DNA of 64,000 nt from Crocinitomicaceae bacterium (lineage in GTDB: Bacteria; Bacteroidota; Bacteroidia; Flavobacteriales_D; Crocinitomicaceae): positions 1 through 64,000 of the forward strand of contig JAQXBM010000008.1 of assembly GCA_029252405.1 (NCBI GenBank). The letters run 5' to 3'. The notes under the pieces were generated by a model. The model saw only the letters and a list, made by a program, of their open reading frames with translations, searched no databases and was not told the origin of the DNA. A program made the translations under genes and the position numbers. Every line of letters begins with the position of its first letter. Position 1 is the stretch's first letter. Shown piece by piece: positions 44,230-53,145 of this stretch.

Positions 44230-45930
44230 TTGGCATTCGAATATTTCATATCAAAGAAAACGCTCAAGAGTGTCGTGCAAGGTAAGAAAGTTTCTAAACC
44301 TATTGTTCGAATCTCCGTCATTAGTATTGCTCTGGCCGTAATTGTCAATTTGATTACGATCGCAGTTGTAACTGGGTTTCAGCAAGAAGTGCGCCAAAAA
44401 GTAAGCGGGTTCGGATCGCATATCTTCATCATGGAGGCGAGCGAGAATTCAATCTACGAAAGCGATCCCATTCAGCGCGATCAATCATTTTTAGCCGATT
44501 TACAAAGCGACCCTGGGATAAAATCGATTTCAGCGGTTGGATACAAACCTGTTCTGCTTCAATCTGAAGAACGCGAGATTTCGTACAAACTGGCATCTGG
44601 AAAAGACACAGTTGAAAATCAGTACCAAGTTCACGGTGCGGTAATCAAAGGTGTGGGCGAGGATTACAATTGGGCATTTTTTGAGAGCTACCTTCTTAAT
44701 GGCATTTTACCTGATTATTCTCAGGATTCCTGTGAAAACCACTTGGTGATTTCTCGAAAATTGGCAGCCGATTTGAATTACGAAGTTGGAGATCGCGTTA
44801 GTGCGTTTTTTGTAAAGCAACAACCTGTCAAACGAAAGTTTAAAATCGCTGGAATCTACGAAACAGGGTTGGAAGAATTCGACAAGCAGATTGTCTTAGG
44901 AAGTCTTTCATCGGTCCAACAATTGAATGATTGGGGAATCAAGGCGAGCATTCAGATTGCTGATACAATCATTGACGGGCAGATCGTTGTTGAGGCGGAT
45001 GTCTCGGGAGGAAATGGCTACAACTATCGTTACGATTGGGGACGAGGATTTGACCAGTACTCAGGTTTTACCATTTGTCCACATCAAGACACCACTATTC
45101 GATTGATCGCCACTGATTATTGGACCAATCCACGTGAGGACATTTCAGAATCTGCCATTCCAGATACCGCTTACATGAAGATTACCGTTCAGGAGGGCGG
45201 TGATTATCGCTGTTACTTTGAGTTGAATGAGGAAGGTGAAATTGAGCGAGAACCACTAAATGATGAAGGAACAACGTACGCGTTGGACGACGGCACCAAG
45301 CGATTAATCGTCGAAACCACAGATGGAAAAGGAAGTTACGACGGCTACATCAGTGGATTTGAAATCATGGTGAAGGATTGGTCACAATTGGACGAAGTTT
45401 TGGCACGAACGAAAGGGCGTGTTGAATTGATCTTAATGCCAAATGGTGAAGTTTTGAAAGCAACAAGCATCATTGAAAATGAACCCGACATCTTTGTTTG
45501 GTTAGGTTTTTTGGATTTGAATGTGATCATTATTTTGGTGTTGATGATCTTGATTGGAATCATCAACATGGGATCGGCACTGTTGGTATTGATTCTGATT
45601 CGCTCCAATTTTATTGGGATGATGAAAGCAATGGGAGCTACCAACTGGAGTCTTCGAAAAATATTCTTGATTCAAGCGGGATTCCTAATTGGACGCGGAA
45701 TGCTTTGGGGGAACCTCATCGGACTCGGAATTTGTTTGGCTCAGAAGTATTTTGGTTTGATTCCGCTCGATCCTGAAGTGTATTATTTGAGCCAAGTACC
45801 GATTGAGATCAATGTGTGGCATTGGATACTTCTGAATATTGGAACGCTTGTCGTTTGTCTGAGCGCGTTAATTATTCCAAGTATGGTTATTGCACGGATT
45901 AATCCTGTGAAGGCGATTAAGTTTAACTAG
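44230..45930 (+). CDS. LolC/LolE-type FtsX-family ABC transporter permease with enlarged periplasmic domain
   Basis: About 566 residues. N-terminal TM (RISVISIALAVIVNLITIAVVTGFQ), a large periplasmic region, then three C-terminal FtsX TM helices (LNVIIILVLMILIGIINMGSALLVLIL, the segment around FLIGRGMLWGNLIGLGICLA, WHWILLNIGTLVVCLSALII). Family members extract or move lipoproteins. The periplasmic part carries about 150 extra residues (about 220-370) with Tyr/Asp-rich sequence. A TTG start at 44230 fits homologues best; the ATG at 44176 is the alternative. The ATPase partner is not in the window. Confidence 0.88.
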   Translation: MAFEYFISKKTLKSVVQGKKVSKPIVRISVISIALAVIVNLITIAVVTGFQQEVRQKVSGFGSHIFIMEASENSIYESDPIQRDQSFLADLQSDPGIKSISAVGYKPVLLQSEEREISYKLASGKDTVENQYQVHGAVIKGVGEDYNWAFFESYLLNGILPDYSQDSCENHLVISRKLAADLNYEVGDRVSAFFVKQQPVKRKFKIAGIYETGLEEFDKQIVLGSLSSVQQLNDWGIKASIQIADTIIDGQIVVEADVSGGNGYNYRYDWGRGFDQYSGFTICPHQDTTIRLIATDYWTNPREDISESAIPDTAYMKITVQEGGDYRCYFELNEEGEIEREPLNDEGTTYALDDGTKRLIVETTDGKGSYDGYISGFEIMVKDWSQLDEVLARTKGRVELILMPNGEVLKATSIIENEPDIFVWLGFLDLNVIIILVLMILIGIINMGSALLVLILIRSNFIGMMKAMGATNWSLRKIFLIQAGFLIGRGMLWGNLIGLGICLAQKYFGLIPLDPEVYYLSQVPIEINVWHWILLNIGTLVVCLSALIIPSMVIARINPVKAIKFN

Positions 45931-46072
45931 GCCGATTTTCAGATCGGACGATTCGCTTTGCTTTCTGATTGTCCGACGAATTCAATTCTCCTTTACTACT
46001 GCCAAATATTACATACCTATCCCAAAAGCGAAAAAGATGAACCCGTTTTCTTTGTGTAAATTCGAAAGAACT

Positions 46073-47185
46073 ATGAACCGCCTTTATCTCTTATTTTTGG
46101 TCCTCATTCCGCTGAACTCTTTGTGTCAACACGTCGATTTAGTGGCTCCACTTCACGATTCTTTAATTGAAACATCTGGGTTGATTTTACTCAATGACCG
46201 TTTAATTACGCACAACGACTCCGGTGGAGAACCTGCATTGTACGAAATTGACAGCACTTCGGGTGGGATTCTAAATAAAGTGATCATCGAAAATGCATCG
46301 AATGTCGATTGGGAAGATATCTGTTATGATGATACCTTCATTTACATCGCGGACTTTGGAAATAATGCCGGAACACGAACCAATTTGCGCATTTTTCGCG
46401 TGGCAATTTCAGATTATCTGAACACTCCGAACGACACCATTTCAGCCGACACAATTCTGTTTAATTATGCTGATCAAGTGGATTTCAGTTCGAATACTTT
46501 CTACACCAATTATGACGCAGAAACACTGATTGCTTGGAATGATAGCTTGTATATATTCACCAAGAACTGGGGAAACAACAAGACGAACGTTTATGCGCTG
46601 CCCAAAACTCCTGGCAATTACTCACTACCGATAATTGACAGCATCAACGTTGAGGGATTGATCACTGGTGGAAACTTGGACACATCTTCCAATTCCATTA
46701 TCCTTTCGGCGCACACACTCACTTATCCATTCGTGGTGGAGATCAGTAATTTTACGAATTCCCAATTTTCGACAGCTACGATAGAAAGAACGCAGATTCC
46801 ACTTCCTTCAGGCTATTCCTTCCAGTTCGAAAGTATCGCACCAATTGGAGATAGCACGTATTATTTCACTACTGAACAGAGTTTTTCGGGTGCAGCAGGT
46901 CTGTTCCGATTGGACTTGAATTATTACGCTTCTCATGATGAATTATCCAAAATCGAGTGTTCGATTTATCCAAACCCGGCTTCAGAAGTTGTGTACATTG
47001 ATCATCCAAATGTGAAACGAGTAGAACTATTTTCTTCTCTTGGTGAACGTCTAATTTCCACTACGAGTTCAAGCTTGGATGTTTCGTCTTTGTCGCGAGG
47101 AACGTATGTTTTGATTGCTTTGAATGGTGGTGGAGAAATTATTGGAAGGGAGAAATTGATCGTTGGATTTTCAGGAAAAGAGTGA
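46073..47185 (+). CDS. Secreted propeller-like protein with T9SS sorting domain
   Basis: 370 residues from ATG 46073 with signal peptide (LLFLVLIPLNSLCQHVD). The body has strand-rich repeats (ETSGLILLNDRLITHNDSGG, NVDWEDICYDDTFIYIADFG, YDAETLIAWNDSLYIFTKNW) resembling a beta-propeller. The C-terminus is a T9SS sorting domain (IYPNPASEVVYI). I cannot name a closer family. Confidence 0.82.
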   Translation: MNRLYLLFLVLIPLNSLCQHVDLVAPLHDSLIETSGLILLNDRLITHNDSGGEPALYEIDSTSGGILNKVIIENASNVDWEDICYDDTFIYIADFGNNAGTRTNLRIFRVAISDYLNTPNDTISADTILFNYADQVDFSSNTFYTNYDAETLIAWNDSLYIFTKNWGNNKTNVYALPKTPGNYSLPIIDSINVEGLITGGNLDTSSNSIILSAHTLTYPFVVEISNFTNSQFSTATIERTQIPLPSGYSFQFESIAPIGDSTYYFTTEQSFSGAAGLFRLDLNYYASHDELSKIECSIYPNPASEVVYIDHPNVKRVELFSSLGERLISTTSSSLDVSSLSRGTYVLIALNGGGEIIGREKLIVGFSGKE

Positions 47186-47215
47186 GGAAGAGTGAGAGTG
47201 TAAGAGCGAGTGTGG

Positions 47216-48244
47216 TTAGAAACGAGCGCGACTCATGTCTCGACCCAACATCAGCGTTAAAACCAACTCATGACTTCCCGCGCTATAATTTCTGATGGGA
47301 GTAATCGGTAAATCGAATGAATATCCGAGTTTGAATTGGTTCGAAACGTACATTCCAATATTGGCTACAACTGCATCTTTGTGTCGATACGAAGCGGCGA
47401 ACCAGTAACGCTCTTGGAACTCAAACTGCGACATGATTTCAATCGCAACAGGTGCTGGACGAACATACTTCACTAAGAATGCTGGTGTGATAGTTAAGCT
47501 TCGATTCACTTCTAATTCTATTCCTCCCGTCACGAATAAATGCATCCTAGGATCAAAATTGAAATCCCTGTTGCCAAACTGCACAAAATCCTTCGTGAGT
47601 TGATTCATGGAAACACCTAAAAACCCACCTTTGCCGTGGAAATAAACTCCCGCTTCCAGCTCCATTGTGTTCTGAGCACCTTGATTCGCTTGATACGCAC
47701 TGTAGGTCTGATCAAACACACCAGTGTTCGTTAAAACACTTAATACCTGAGCATTTTCGGGAATGAAAGATCTATTCGAAAGCCCAAGGCTAGTCCCAAA
47801 CGAAAGATTGTAATCTCTAGTAATAGGAAGATGCAAAGCATACGTCCCCATCATTTTAAGCTGTCGGAATGGTCCGTATTGATCCGCAACGAAGTTCGCT
47901 CCAAAGGCATGAACAAGTGAACCGTACCGCATTCTTGGGTGACGAACACTTTTGTTTCCTCTTTTGATAGTCCCGAAAGTACGTTTCATGGAAGCATTTC
48001 TCCACTTTTCCGCTGGTGCGGCAACGTACAAATAAGTCGTTTTTGGTGCGTTTTCCAATCCTAACCACTGTAATCTCCCTCCGACAGTGATATTCATGAA
48101 ATCATAAACGCCTGTCGACGCAGGGTTTACCATGTATTGATTCTGTAAAAATTGGCTGTACTGAGGAACTTGCTGAGCACTCGCAAAAGTACTGAGACAA
48201 CAAATAACCACTAGAAACGTCCATTTTCTCACAGGAGCAAACAT
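47216..48244 (-). CDS. Type IX secretion system PorP/SprF-family membrane protein
   Basis: 342 residues. Signal peptide (CCLSTFASAQQVPQ) then the family opening QYSQFLQNQYMVNPASTGVYDF. The remainder is an outer-membrane beta-barrel (GSLVHAFGANFVADQYGPFR, HLPITRDYNLSFGTSLGLSNRS), ending in ELVLTLMLGR. PorP/SprF proteins associate with T9SS and are often paired with large surface cargo. It is similar to the protein at 49871-50857, and both flank an OmpA-like protein. Likely cotranscribed with them. Confidence 0.94.
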   Translation of the reverse strand: MFAPVRKWTFLVVICCLSTFASAQQVPQYSQFLQNQYMVNPASTGVYDFMNITVGGRLQWLGLENAPKTTYLYVAAPAEKWRNASMKRTFGTIKRGNKSVRHPRMRYGSLVHAFGANFVADQYGPFRQLKMMGTYALHLPITRDYNLSFGTSLGLSNRSFIPENAQVLSVLTNTGVFDQTYSAYQANQGAQNTMELEAGVYFHGKGGFLGVSMNQLTKDFVQFGNRDFNFDPRMHLFVTGGIELEVNRSLTITPAFLVKYVRPAPVAIEIMSQFEFQERYWFAASYRHKDAVVANIGMYVSNQFKLGYSFDLPITPIRNYSAGSHELVLTLMLGRDMSRARF

Positions 48245-48362
48245 ACTGAGTTTTTTTCACTTGAAAGTGTTCGCTAATTAGCAAAATGGCTAAATAGCTC
48301 AATTGCAACAAACAACTATCGTGTAATTATATCAAAAACGGAAGTAGATAGGCTTTCGTTGG

Positions 48363-49865
48363 CTATTTTGTTGATAAAGCGATAAACTGAAACGGTTGAT
48401 ATTTCTCGACATTATCTCTGTCATTCTTATAAAGTGGACCTCCAACCATCGTTTCGGTAATCTCAACAGTGAGTTTGTCACCAACACCCTCACCGCGGAA
48501 ATGGTCCTCCAACATCTTTTTTATTTTCTCAGCTCTCGATTTCGCCAATTGATCATTCGAACTGAATTCGCGCGTTGGCACATAAGACGCCGATGATTTA
48601 ATTGCAACGGTTACCTTTTCACCTTTCTTAATTTGAGATTGAATACCATTCATGAATGCGATCAACTTCGCGTTTTCAGCATCCAACTTGTCGGCATTGT
48701 ATCCGAAATAGTGCGTCATGGCTAATGATTTATCTGGAGCTGCGACAACCACTACTTGTTTCGGTTCTCCGAGAGTAACGGAAGTTGAAGCCGTTTGACC
48801 AAGATCATCTGTTACGGTTACAGTATACTCGCCTTTTGGAATTCCGAAAATGTCCTCTTTCGTCATGCCGTTCGACCAAGAATACGTGAATGGTGCAACA
48901 CCGCCTTTTGTCGTTGAGTTAATTCTTCCATCGCTTCCTTGATACTTCGTGATGTCGGTTCCAGATGCAATAATTGAAATTGGCGGTGGAGCTAAAATTG
49001 AAGCCGTGTAAATATCGCTTCGCACATTCGAACGATTACTTGACCAATACAAATGATCACCTGAATACGTAAAATAAGCATCAAACTTTGCCGAGTTGAT
49101 TGGAGTTCCCAAATTTACTGGAACCGACCATTCTGTCCATGATCCCTGTTTTACAGAGTAAAAAATATCGGCATCACCTTCTCCTCCCATTCCATTACTG
49201 GAAAAGAACAAAGTATCTTTTGAAGTCGATAAGAAAGGAGAAATCTCAAATCCTGTAGAGTTGATCACATTCCCCATGTGCAATGGCTTCGACCAACCTG
49301 AGCTCGTCTTTTCACTTACGTACAAATCTTCTTCACCAAAACTTTTGGGACCATTTTGAGAAATGATGATGGTTTTTCCATCTCCACTCACGTTAAATCC
49401 ATAGGCTTCTCCTTCGATGTCTAGACCTGGAATAGTGATTTTCTCTGGTTTCGACCAACCCTTGCCTGAGCCACTCGATTGAGCGATTCCCTTTTCAAAA
49501 TCTTTCTTGCCATCATAAGCATTGAGGAGGTACATCACCTTCCCATTATTGCCCATCCCGATGATTGCATTGTTGTATTTGTTGTTGAGCGATTTGAGAC
49601 GTTTACAATCAGTATACGTTCCATCATCGTTTCGAGTACTGTACCAAATATCTTGATCGTATTCTCCACCCTTGTTCTTAGGATCGAAGGTTCTCACAAA
49701 ATAAAGCATGGAGCTATCTTTTGAAAAAATGGGAATACTTTCTTCGGCGTCAAAGGTGTTTACTGTCCCTCCAATTTGCACTGGTTTCGATACGCGCCAG
49801 AATTGTGCTTGACTAACAAACGTAATGCAGACAAAAGCTGCAAAGAGTCCAAGGTTTTTCATCAT
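48363..49865 (-). CDS. PD40-repeat/OmpA-like periplasmic protein of a PorP/SprF cluster
   Basis: 500 residues. Signal peptide (FAAFVCITFVSQAQFW). WD40-like PD40 propeller repeats (about 35-290: SIPIFSKDSSMLYFVRTF, FEISPFLSTSKDTLFFSSNG, FDAYFTYSGDHLYWSSNR), a SprB-like/Ig segment (about 300-370: GGVAPFTYSWSNG, GEYTVTVTDDLGQ) and a divergent OmpA-like C-terminal domain (HYFGYNADKLDAENAKLIAF). This resembles PorE-type proteins that anchor T9SS components to peptidoglycan. It lies 5 bp after one porP/sprF-like gene and 118 bp before another. Confidence 0.85.
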   Translation of the reverse strand: MMKNLGLFAAFVCITFVSQAQFWRVSKPVQIGGTVNTFDAEESIPIFSKDSSMLYFVRTFDPKNKGGEYDQDIWYSTRNDDGTYTDCKRLKSLNNKYNNAIIGMGNNGKVMYLLNAYDGKKDFEKGIAQSSGSGKGWSKPEKITIPGLDIEGEAYGFNVSGDGKTIIISQNGPKSFGEEDLYVSEKTSSGWSKPLHMGNVINSTGFEISPFLSTSKDTLFFSSNGMGGEGDADIFYSVKQGSWTEWSVPVNLGTPINSAKFDAYFTYSGDHLYWSSNRSNVRSDIYTASILAPPPISIIASGTDITKYQGSDGRINSTTKGGVAPFTYSWSNGMTKEDIFGIPKGEYTVTVTDDLGQTASTSVTLGEPKQVVVVAAPDKSLAMTHYFGYNADKLDAENAKLIAFMNGIQSQIKKGEKVTVAIKSSASYVPTREFSSNDQLAKSRAEKIKKMLEDHFRGEGVGDKLTVEITETMVGGPLYKNDRDNVEKYQPFQFIALSTK

Positions 49866-49870
49866 TCTAT

Positions 49871-50857
49871 TTATCTTCCTAACATTAAACCTAGAACCAA
49901 TTCGTGACCTCCAGCGCTGTAATTGTTCATTCTAGAGATGTTGAAATCGTATGAATATCCAAATTTGAATCGCTCACTGATGTTCAAACCAGCCATAGCA
50001 ACGAGAGCATCTTGATTTCTGTATGAAGCTCCAATCCACAACCATTCTTTGTATTCCAACTGAAGAGATCCATCAATCGAAATTGGTGCGCCTTGTGTGT
50101 ATTTTGCCAATACAGCTGGCATCAATGATAAATCGCGAGAAAGTGGAATTTTCACTCCAGCAGTTCCTTGAAAATGCATATTTGGATCAAACGTTGTCGC
50201 TACGTTTCCAAATTTGACGAAGTCCTTTGTGAGTTGATCTGCGGATATCCCGAAGAACATGTTTTTTGAATAGAGGTATAATCCAGCTCCGACATCCAAT
50301 GTATTCTGAGATCCAGTATTGGCAACGAAGTTGTCGTAGGTATTATCGACATATGCGGCACCTGTCATCATGTTCAAGGTTTGAGCACGATCTGCTAAAA
50401 AGCTACGGTTTGAAATACCTACGTTCGTTCCAAATGAAAGATTGTAATCTCTCGATAAAGGAAGATGGATCGCATAGGTAATTGAAGCGCGAAGTTGACG
50501 AAATGCTCCGTATTGGTCAGCGATTAATTGTCCACCCAATGCGTGCTTAAATTTTCCTGTTTTGATTTCAGGGTTTCTTACGGGTCCGCTACTAATTCTA
50601 ATTCCTGGGTTGTAACTCACTCTTGACTTTTTTGTCAATGCTGAAGATACGTACAGGTATGAAGTTTTGGGAGCGTCTTCAAAACCGAGCCATTGTAGTC
50701 TTCCTCCAATGGTAACATCAGTAAAGTCGTATACACCTGCTGCGGCTGGATTCACCAAATATTGATTTCGCAGATATTGACTAAACTGAGGTGTTTGCTG
50801 TGCATTCGCCGAGCAGAGAGCGAAGAAACAGGCAATTGCTAGTAATCGTTTCATCAT
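49871..50857 (-). CDS. Type IX secretion system PorP/SprF-family membrane protein
   Basis: 328 residues. Signal peptide (LLAIACFFALCSANAQQTPQ), family start QFSQYLRNQYLVNPAAAGVYDF, beta-barrel strands (GRLQWLGFEDAPKTSYLYVSS, HLPLSRDYNLSFGTNVGISNRS) and terminal ELVLGLMLGR. Paralogue of 47216-48244. First gene of the three-gene cluster on the minus strand. The 269 bp upstream holds no recognisable gene. Confidence 0.94.
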   Translation of the reverse strand: MMKRLLAIACFFALCSANAQQTPQFSQYLRNQYLVNPAAAGVYDFTDVTIGGRLQWLGFEDAPKTSYLYVSSALTKKSRVSYNPGIRISSGPVRNPEIKTGKFKHALGGQLIADQYGAFRQLRASITYAIHLPLSRDYNLSFGTNVGISNRSFLADRAQTLNMMTGAAYVDNTYDNFVANTGSQNTLDVGAGLYLYSKNMFFGISADQLTKDFVKFGNVATTFDPNMHFQGTAGVKIPLSRDLSLMPAVLAKYTQGAPISIDGSLQLEYKEWLWIGASYRNQDALVAMAGLNISERFKFGYSYDFNISRMNNYSAGGHELVLGLMLGR

Positions 50858-51126
50858 AGTTTTTTTAATCCCCTTCCTTGAAGATGAATTACTAGCTAAG
50901 GTAAGCCTTATCGCTGGAAAAAGAAGCGATTTGGACTAAAATCATGTGCATGGCAATACACCTCTTCAAAAGAGAAGTCACTATCTATACGTATGAAACG
51001 AGGAAAAAGTTGGCTCTTCGATGAATTTCTGGTTCGGTATTAGACTAAACTTGTCTCAATCTATTCATTAAGACCTGAAATTGAACTACATCGAAGTTTT
51101 AATGGAATTCACAAAATAACTCTCGA

Positions 51127-51723
51127 CTAGTTCATGCAATCACACGGAGAATCAAATACGAGCTCTGTATTTGGTAATTGCTCTGTCCATTGTTTCTGAA
51201 ACTCTTTATTGAAACGAATTCCGCTGAAATCAACTTTCTGGAGGTTTTTAAGTCGCATCATCGATTGAGGCAAATGACCGATGGGATTATCGTATAAATC
51301 GAGGTACTCTAATTTATGGACGTATTCAATGCAATCCGGTACTGAAGCAATGTCATTACTTCCAATCAACAGTCTTTTCAAATTTTCAAGTTTGCAGACA
51401 CCAATTGGGAACCTGCATAATTTGTTCTTTGTGACATTGAGTTCTTGTAGAGAATCGAAGGTAAAAATGAAATCGGGCAATTCTGAAAGTTTGTTCTTCG
51501 CAAGGTTCAACTGCTTCACGCTTGTGAATTTCGCTAATCCTTCAGGTAACTCGGTAAGCTTATCCTTTTCAAAAGAAATCGCGAAAATGCTATCTGGATT
51601 GGCAGTTTGGACTTCATTCCAATCGTAAACAGTCAGTTCTTGCGCATGCAAAAATGAGCCAGTCCCAGTGAGGGCAAGACTACACCAAAGAATTAAAGTA
51701 AGCGCGAATTGTTTCTTTATCAT
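51127..51723 (-). CDS. Leucine-rich-repeat protein, exported
   Basis: 198 residues with signal peptide (ILWCSLALTGTGSFLHAQE). Five to six LRRs of the LPxxL type (LTELPEGLAKFTSVKQLNLAKNK and the two that follow, then LEYLDLYDNPIGHLPQSM), capped by a C-terminal segment with CDC. Its first 44 bases overlap the 3' end of ribF on the same strand. Protein-binding role only can be inferred. Confidence 0.85.
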   Translation of the reverse strand: MIKKQFALTLILWCSLALTGTGSFLHAQELTVYDWNEVQTANPDSIFAISFEKDKLTELPEGLAKFTSVKQLNLAKNKLSELPDFIFTFDSLQELNVTKNKLCRFPIGVCKLENLKRLLIGSNDIASVPDCIEYVHKLEYLDLYDNPIGHLPQSMMRLKNLQKVDFSGIRFNKEFQKQWTEQLPNTELVFDSPCDCMN

Positions 51724-52621
51724 GATTGAGTTGTTCCATTAAATCCGGAATCGAATCAAACTTCATTTCGTCCCTAAAGCGAGACAACAATTGTACCGTA
51801 ATATACTGATCATAAAGATCACCTTCAAAATCGAAGAGGTTTACTTCTAGCGAAAGATCGTCGTGATTGGCAATTGTTGGGCGAAGTCCAATGTTCATCA
51901 TCCCTTCTTTAATTGTTCCGTCACCCAGAACCACATTCACTGCATAAACGCCCAGTTTCGGAATCAATTTAATGTCACTTTCAATGTCCAAGTTTGCTGT
52001 AGGAAAACCTATTGAGCGACCTACCGCATTCCCTTGAATCACTTTTCCGTGCAACTCAAAAGGCTCGCCAAGGTATGTTTGCGCTAATTTCATGTCGCCC
52101 TCTAAAATGGCATTTCGAATTTTGGTGGAACTGATGTTGACTTCATTAATTTCCAGTGCACTGATTTCTTCCACGGCGAAACCGTAAACAGGCGCTACTT
52201 CCTTCAAGAAATCAATCGATCCTTCTCGGTTTTTTCCAAATTGATGATCGTAGCCAATAACTAGTTTCTTTACCTTCAATCGATTCACAAGGTAATCTCG
52301 CACAAATTCAACAGCAGTCAAGCGTGAAAATTCCTTTGTAAACGGATGAACGATCACATTTTGCAGTCCCATTCTCCGGAGCTTGTCCATTTTTTCAGCC
52401 TGCGTTTGAATCAAGCGTAAACCGTGACTTTCAGGATACAAAACCATTCGCGGATGTGGATAAAAAGTGAACAATACTGACTCTCCCCCAACTGCCTCTG
52501 CTTCGCGATTCAATTGCTGAATAATCTTCTGATGTCCAATATGCACGCCATCGAAGGTACCAATCGTTAAGACTGGATTGGGTATGTCCAAGATTTGATC
52601 AAATCCTTGAAATATATTCAT
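51680..52621 (-). CDS. ribF: Bifunctional riboflavin kinase/FAD synthetase
   Basis: Makes FMN and FAD from riboflavin. 313 residues. The N-terminal nucleotidyltransferase has TIGTFDGVHIGHQKII, VIGYDHQFGKNREG and ISSTKIRNAI; the C-terminal flavokinase has GKVIQGNAVGRSIGFPTANL and GLRPTI. A TAnnTTTG element (52639-52646) precedes it, and it overlaps the downstream LRR gene by 44 bp. Confidence 0.96.
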   Translation of the reverse strand: MNIFQGFDQILDIPNPVLTIGTFDGVHIGHQKIIQQLNREAEAVGGESVLFTFYPHPRMVLYPESHGLRLIQTQAEKMDKLRRMGLQNVIVHPFTKEFSRLTAVEFVRDYLVNRLKVKKLVIGYDHQFGKNREGSIDFLKEVAPVYGFAVEEISALEINEVNISSTKIRNAILEGDMKLAQTYLGEPFELHGKVIQGNAVGRSIGFPTANLDIESDIKLIPKLGVYAVNVVLGDGTIKEGMMNIGLRPTIANHDDLSLEVNLFDFEGDLYDQYITVQLLSRFRDEMKFDSIPDLMEQLNHDKETIRAYFNSLV

Positions 52622-52638
52622 GCAGGTGTCCTTTAGAG

Positions 52639-52646
52639 CAAAGTTA
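52639..52646 (-). promoter_or_regulatory. Putative -7 promoter element of ribF
   Basis: Minus-strand TAACTTTG matches TAnnTTTG, 17 bp before the ribF ATG. No -33 box at ideal spacing. Confidence 0.4.
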
Positions 52647-52713
52647 GCAATCTAGCAGCAAATGAAACGAAATCTTACCGATTAACTTTTTTTCTAAATA
52701 CAAATCTGAAATG

Positions 52714-52745
52714 CTTGTATCAATACCGTAAAATTGGTATTTTTG
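52714..52745 (+). promoter_or_regulatory. Putative promoter of the suf operon
   Basis: CTTG (52714-52717), 20-bp spacer, TATTTTTG (52738-52745), close to the TTTG/TAnnTTTG consensus. The sufA-type gene starts 68 bp downstream. Confidence 0.55.
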
Positions 52746-52813
52746 CCAAGGAAATAGATCGTTATTTAAAATAAGTCTAAATAAAGATAAGGTTCGAATT
52801 TAGTTAAGTAGAT

Positions 52814-53137
52814 ATGATCACAGTTACAGATTCAGCAAAAAATCAGGCCGCTCGCTTGATGCAAGAAGAAGGACAGGAGGGATACTTTATCCGTGTTGGC
52901 GTCGAAGGTGGCGGTTGCTCAGGACTAATGTATCAATTGAAATTTGACAATGAAGAAAAAGAGGGCGACAAAGCATTCGAAGATAATGGTGTAACAGTTG
53001 TGGTAGATAAAAAAAGCTACCTCTACCTCATCGGAACCACTCTTGATTTCTCAGGAGGATTGAACGGAAAAGGTTTCGTATTTGTGAACCCAAACGCAGG
53101 TCGTACTTGTGGTTGCGGTGAATCATTTTCAATTTAA
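52814..53137 (+). CDS. sufA: A-type iron-sulfur carrier protein (SufA/IscA/HesB family)
   Basis: 107 residues. The three conserved cysteines are in [11 protein letters not shown] and at the C-terminal TCGCGESFS. It accepts or delivers Fe-S clusters. It begins the suf locus and is followed by sufB after 8 bp, so the two are cotranscribed. Confidence 0.95.
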   Translation: MITVTDSAKNQAARLMQEEGQEGYFIRVGVEGGGCSGLMYQLKFDNEEKEGDKAFEDNGVTVVVDKKSYLYLIGTTLDFSGGLNGKGFVFVNPNAGRTCGCGESFSI

Positions 53138-53145
53138 GAATTAGC

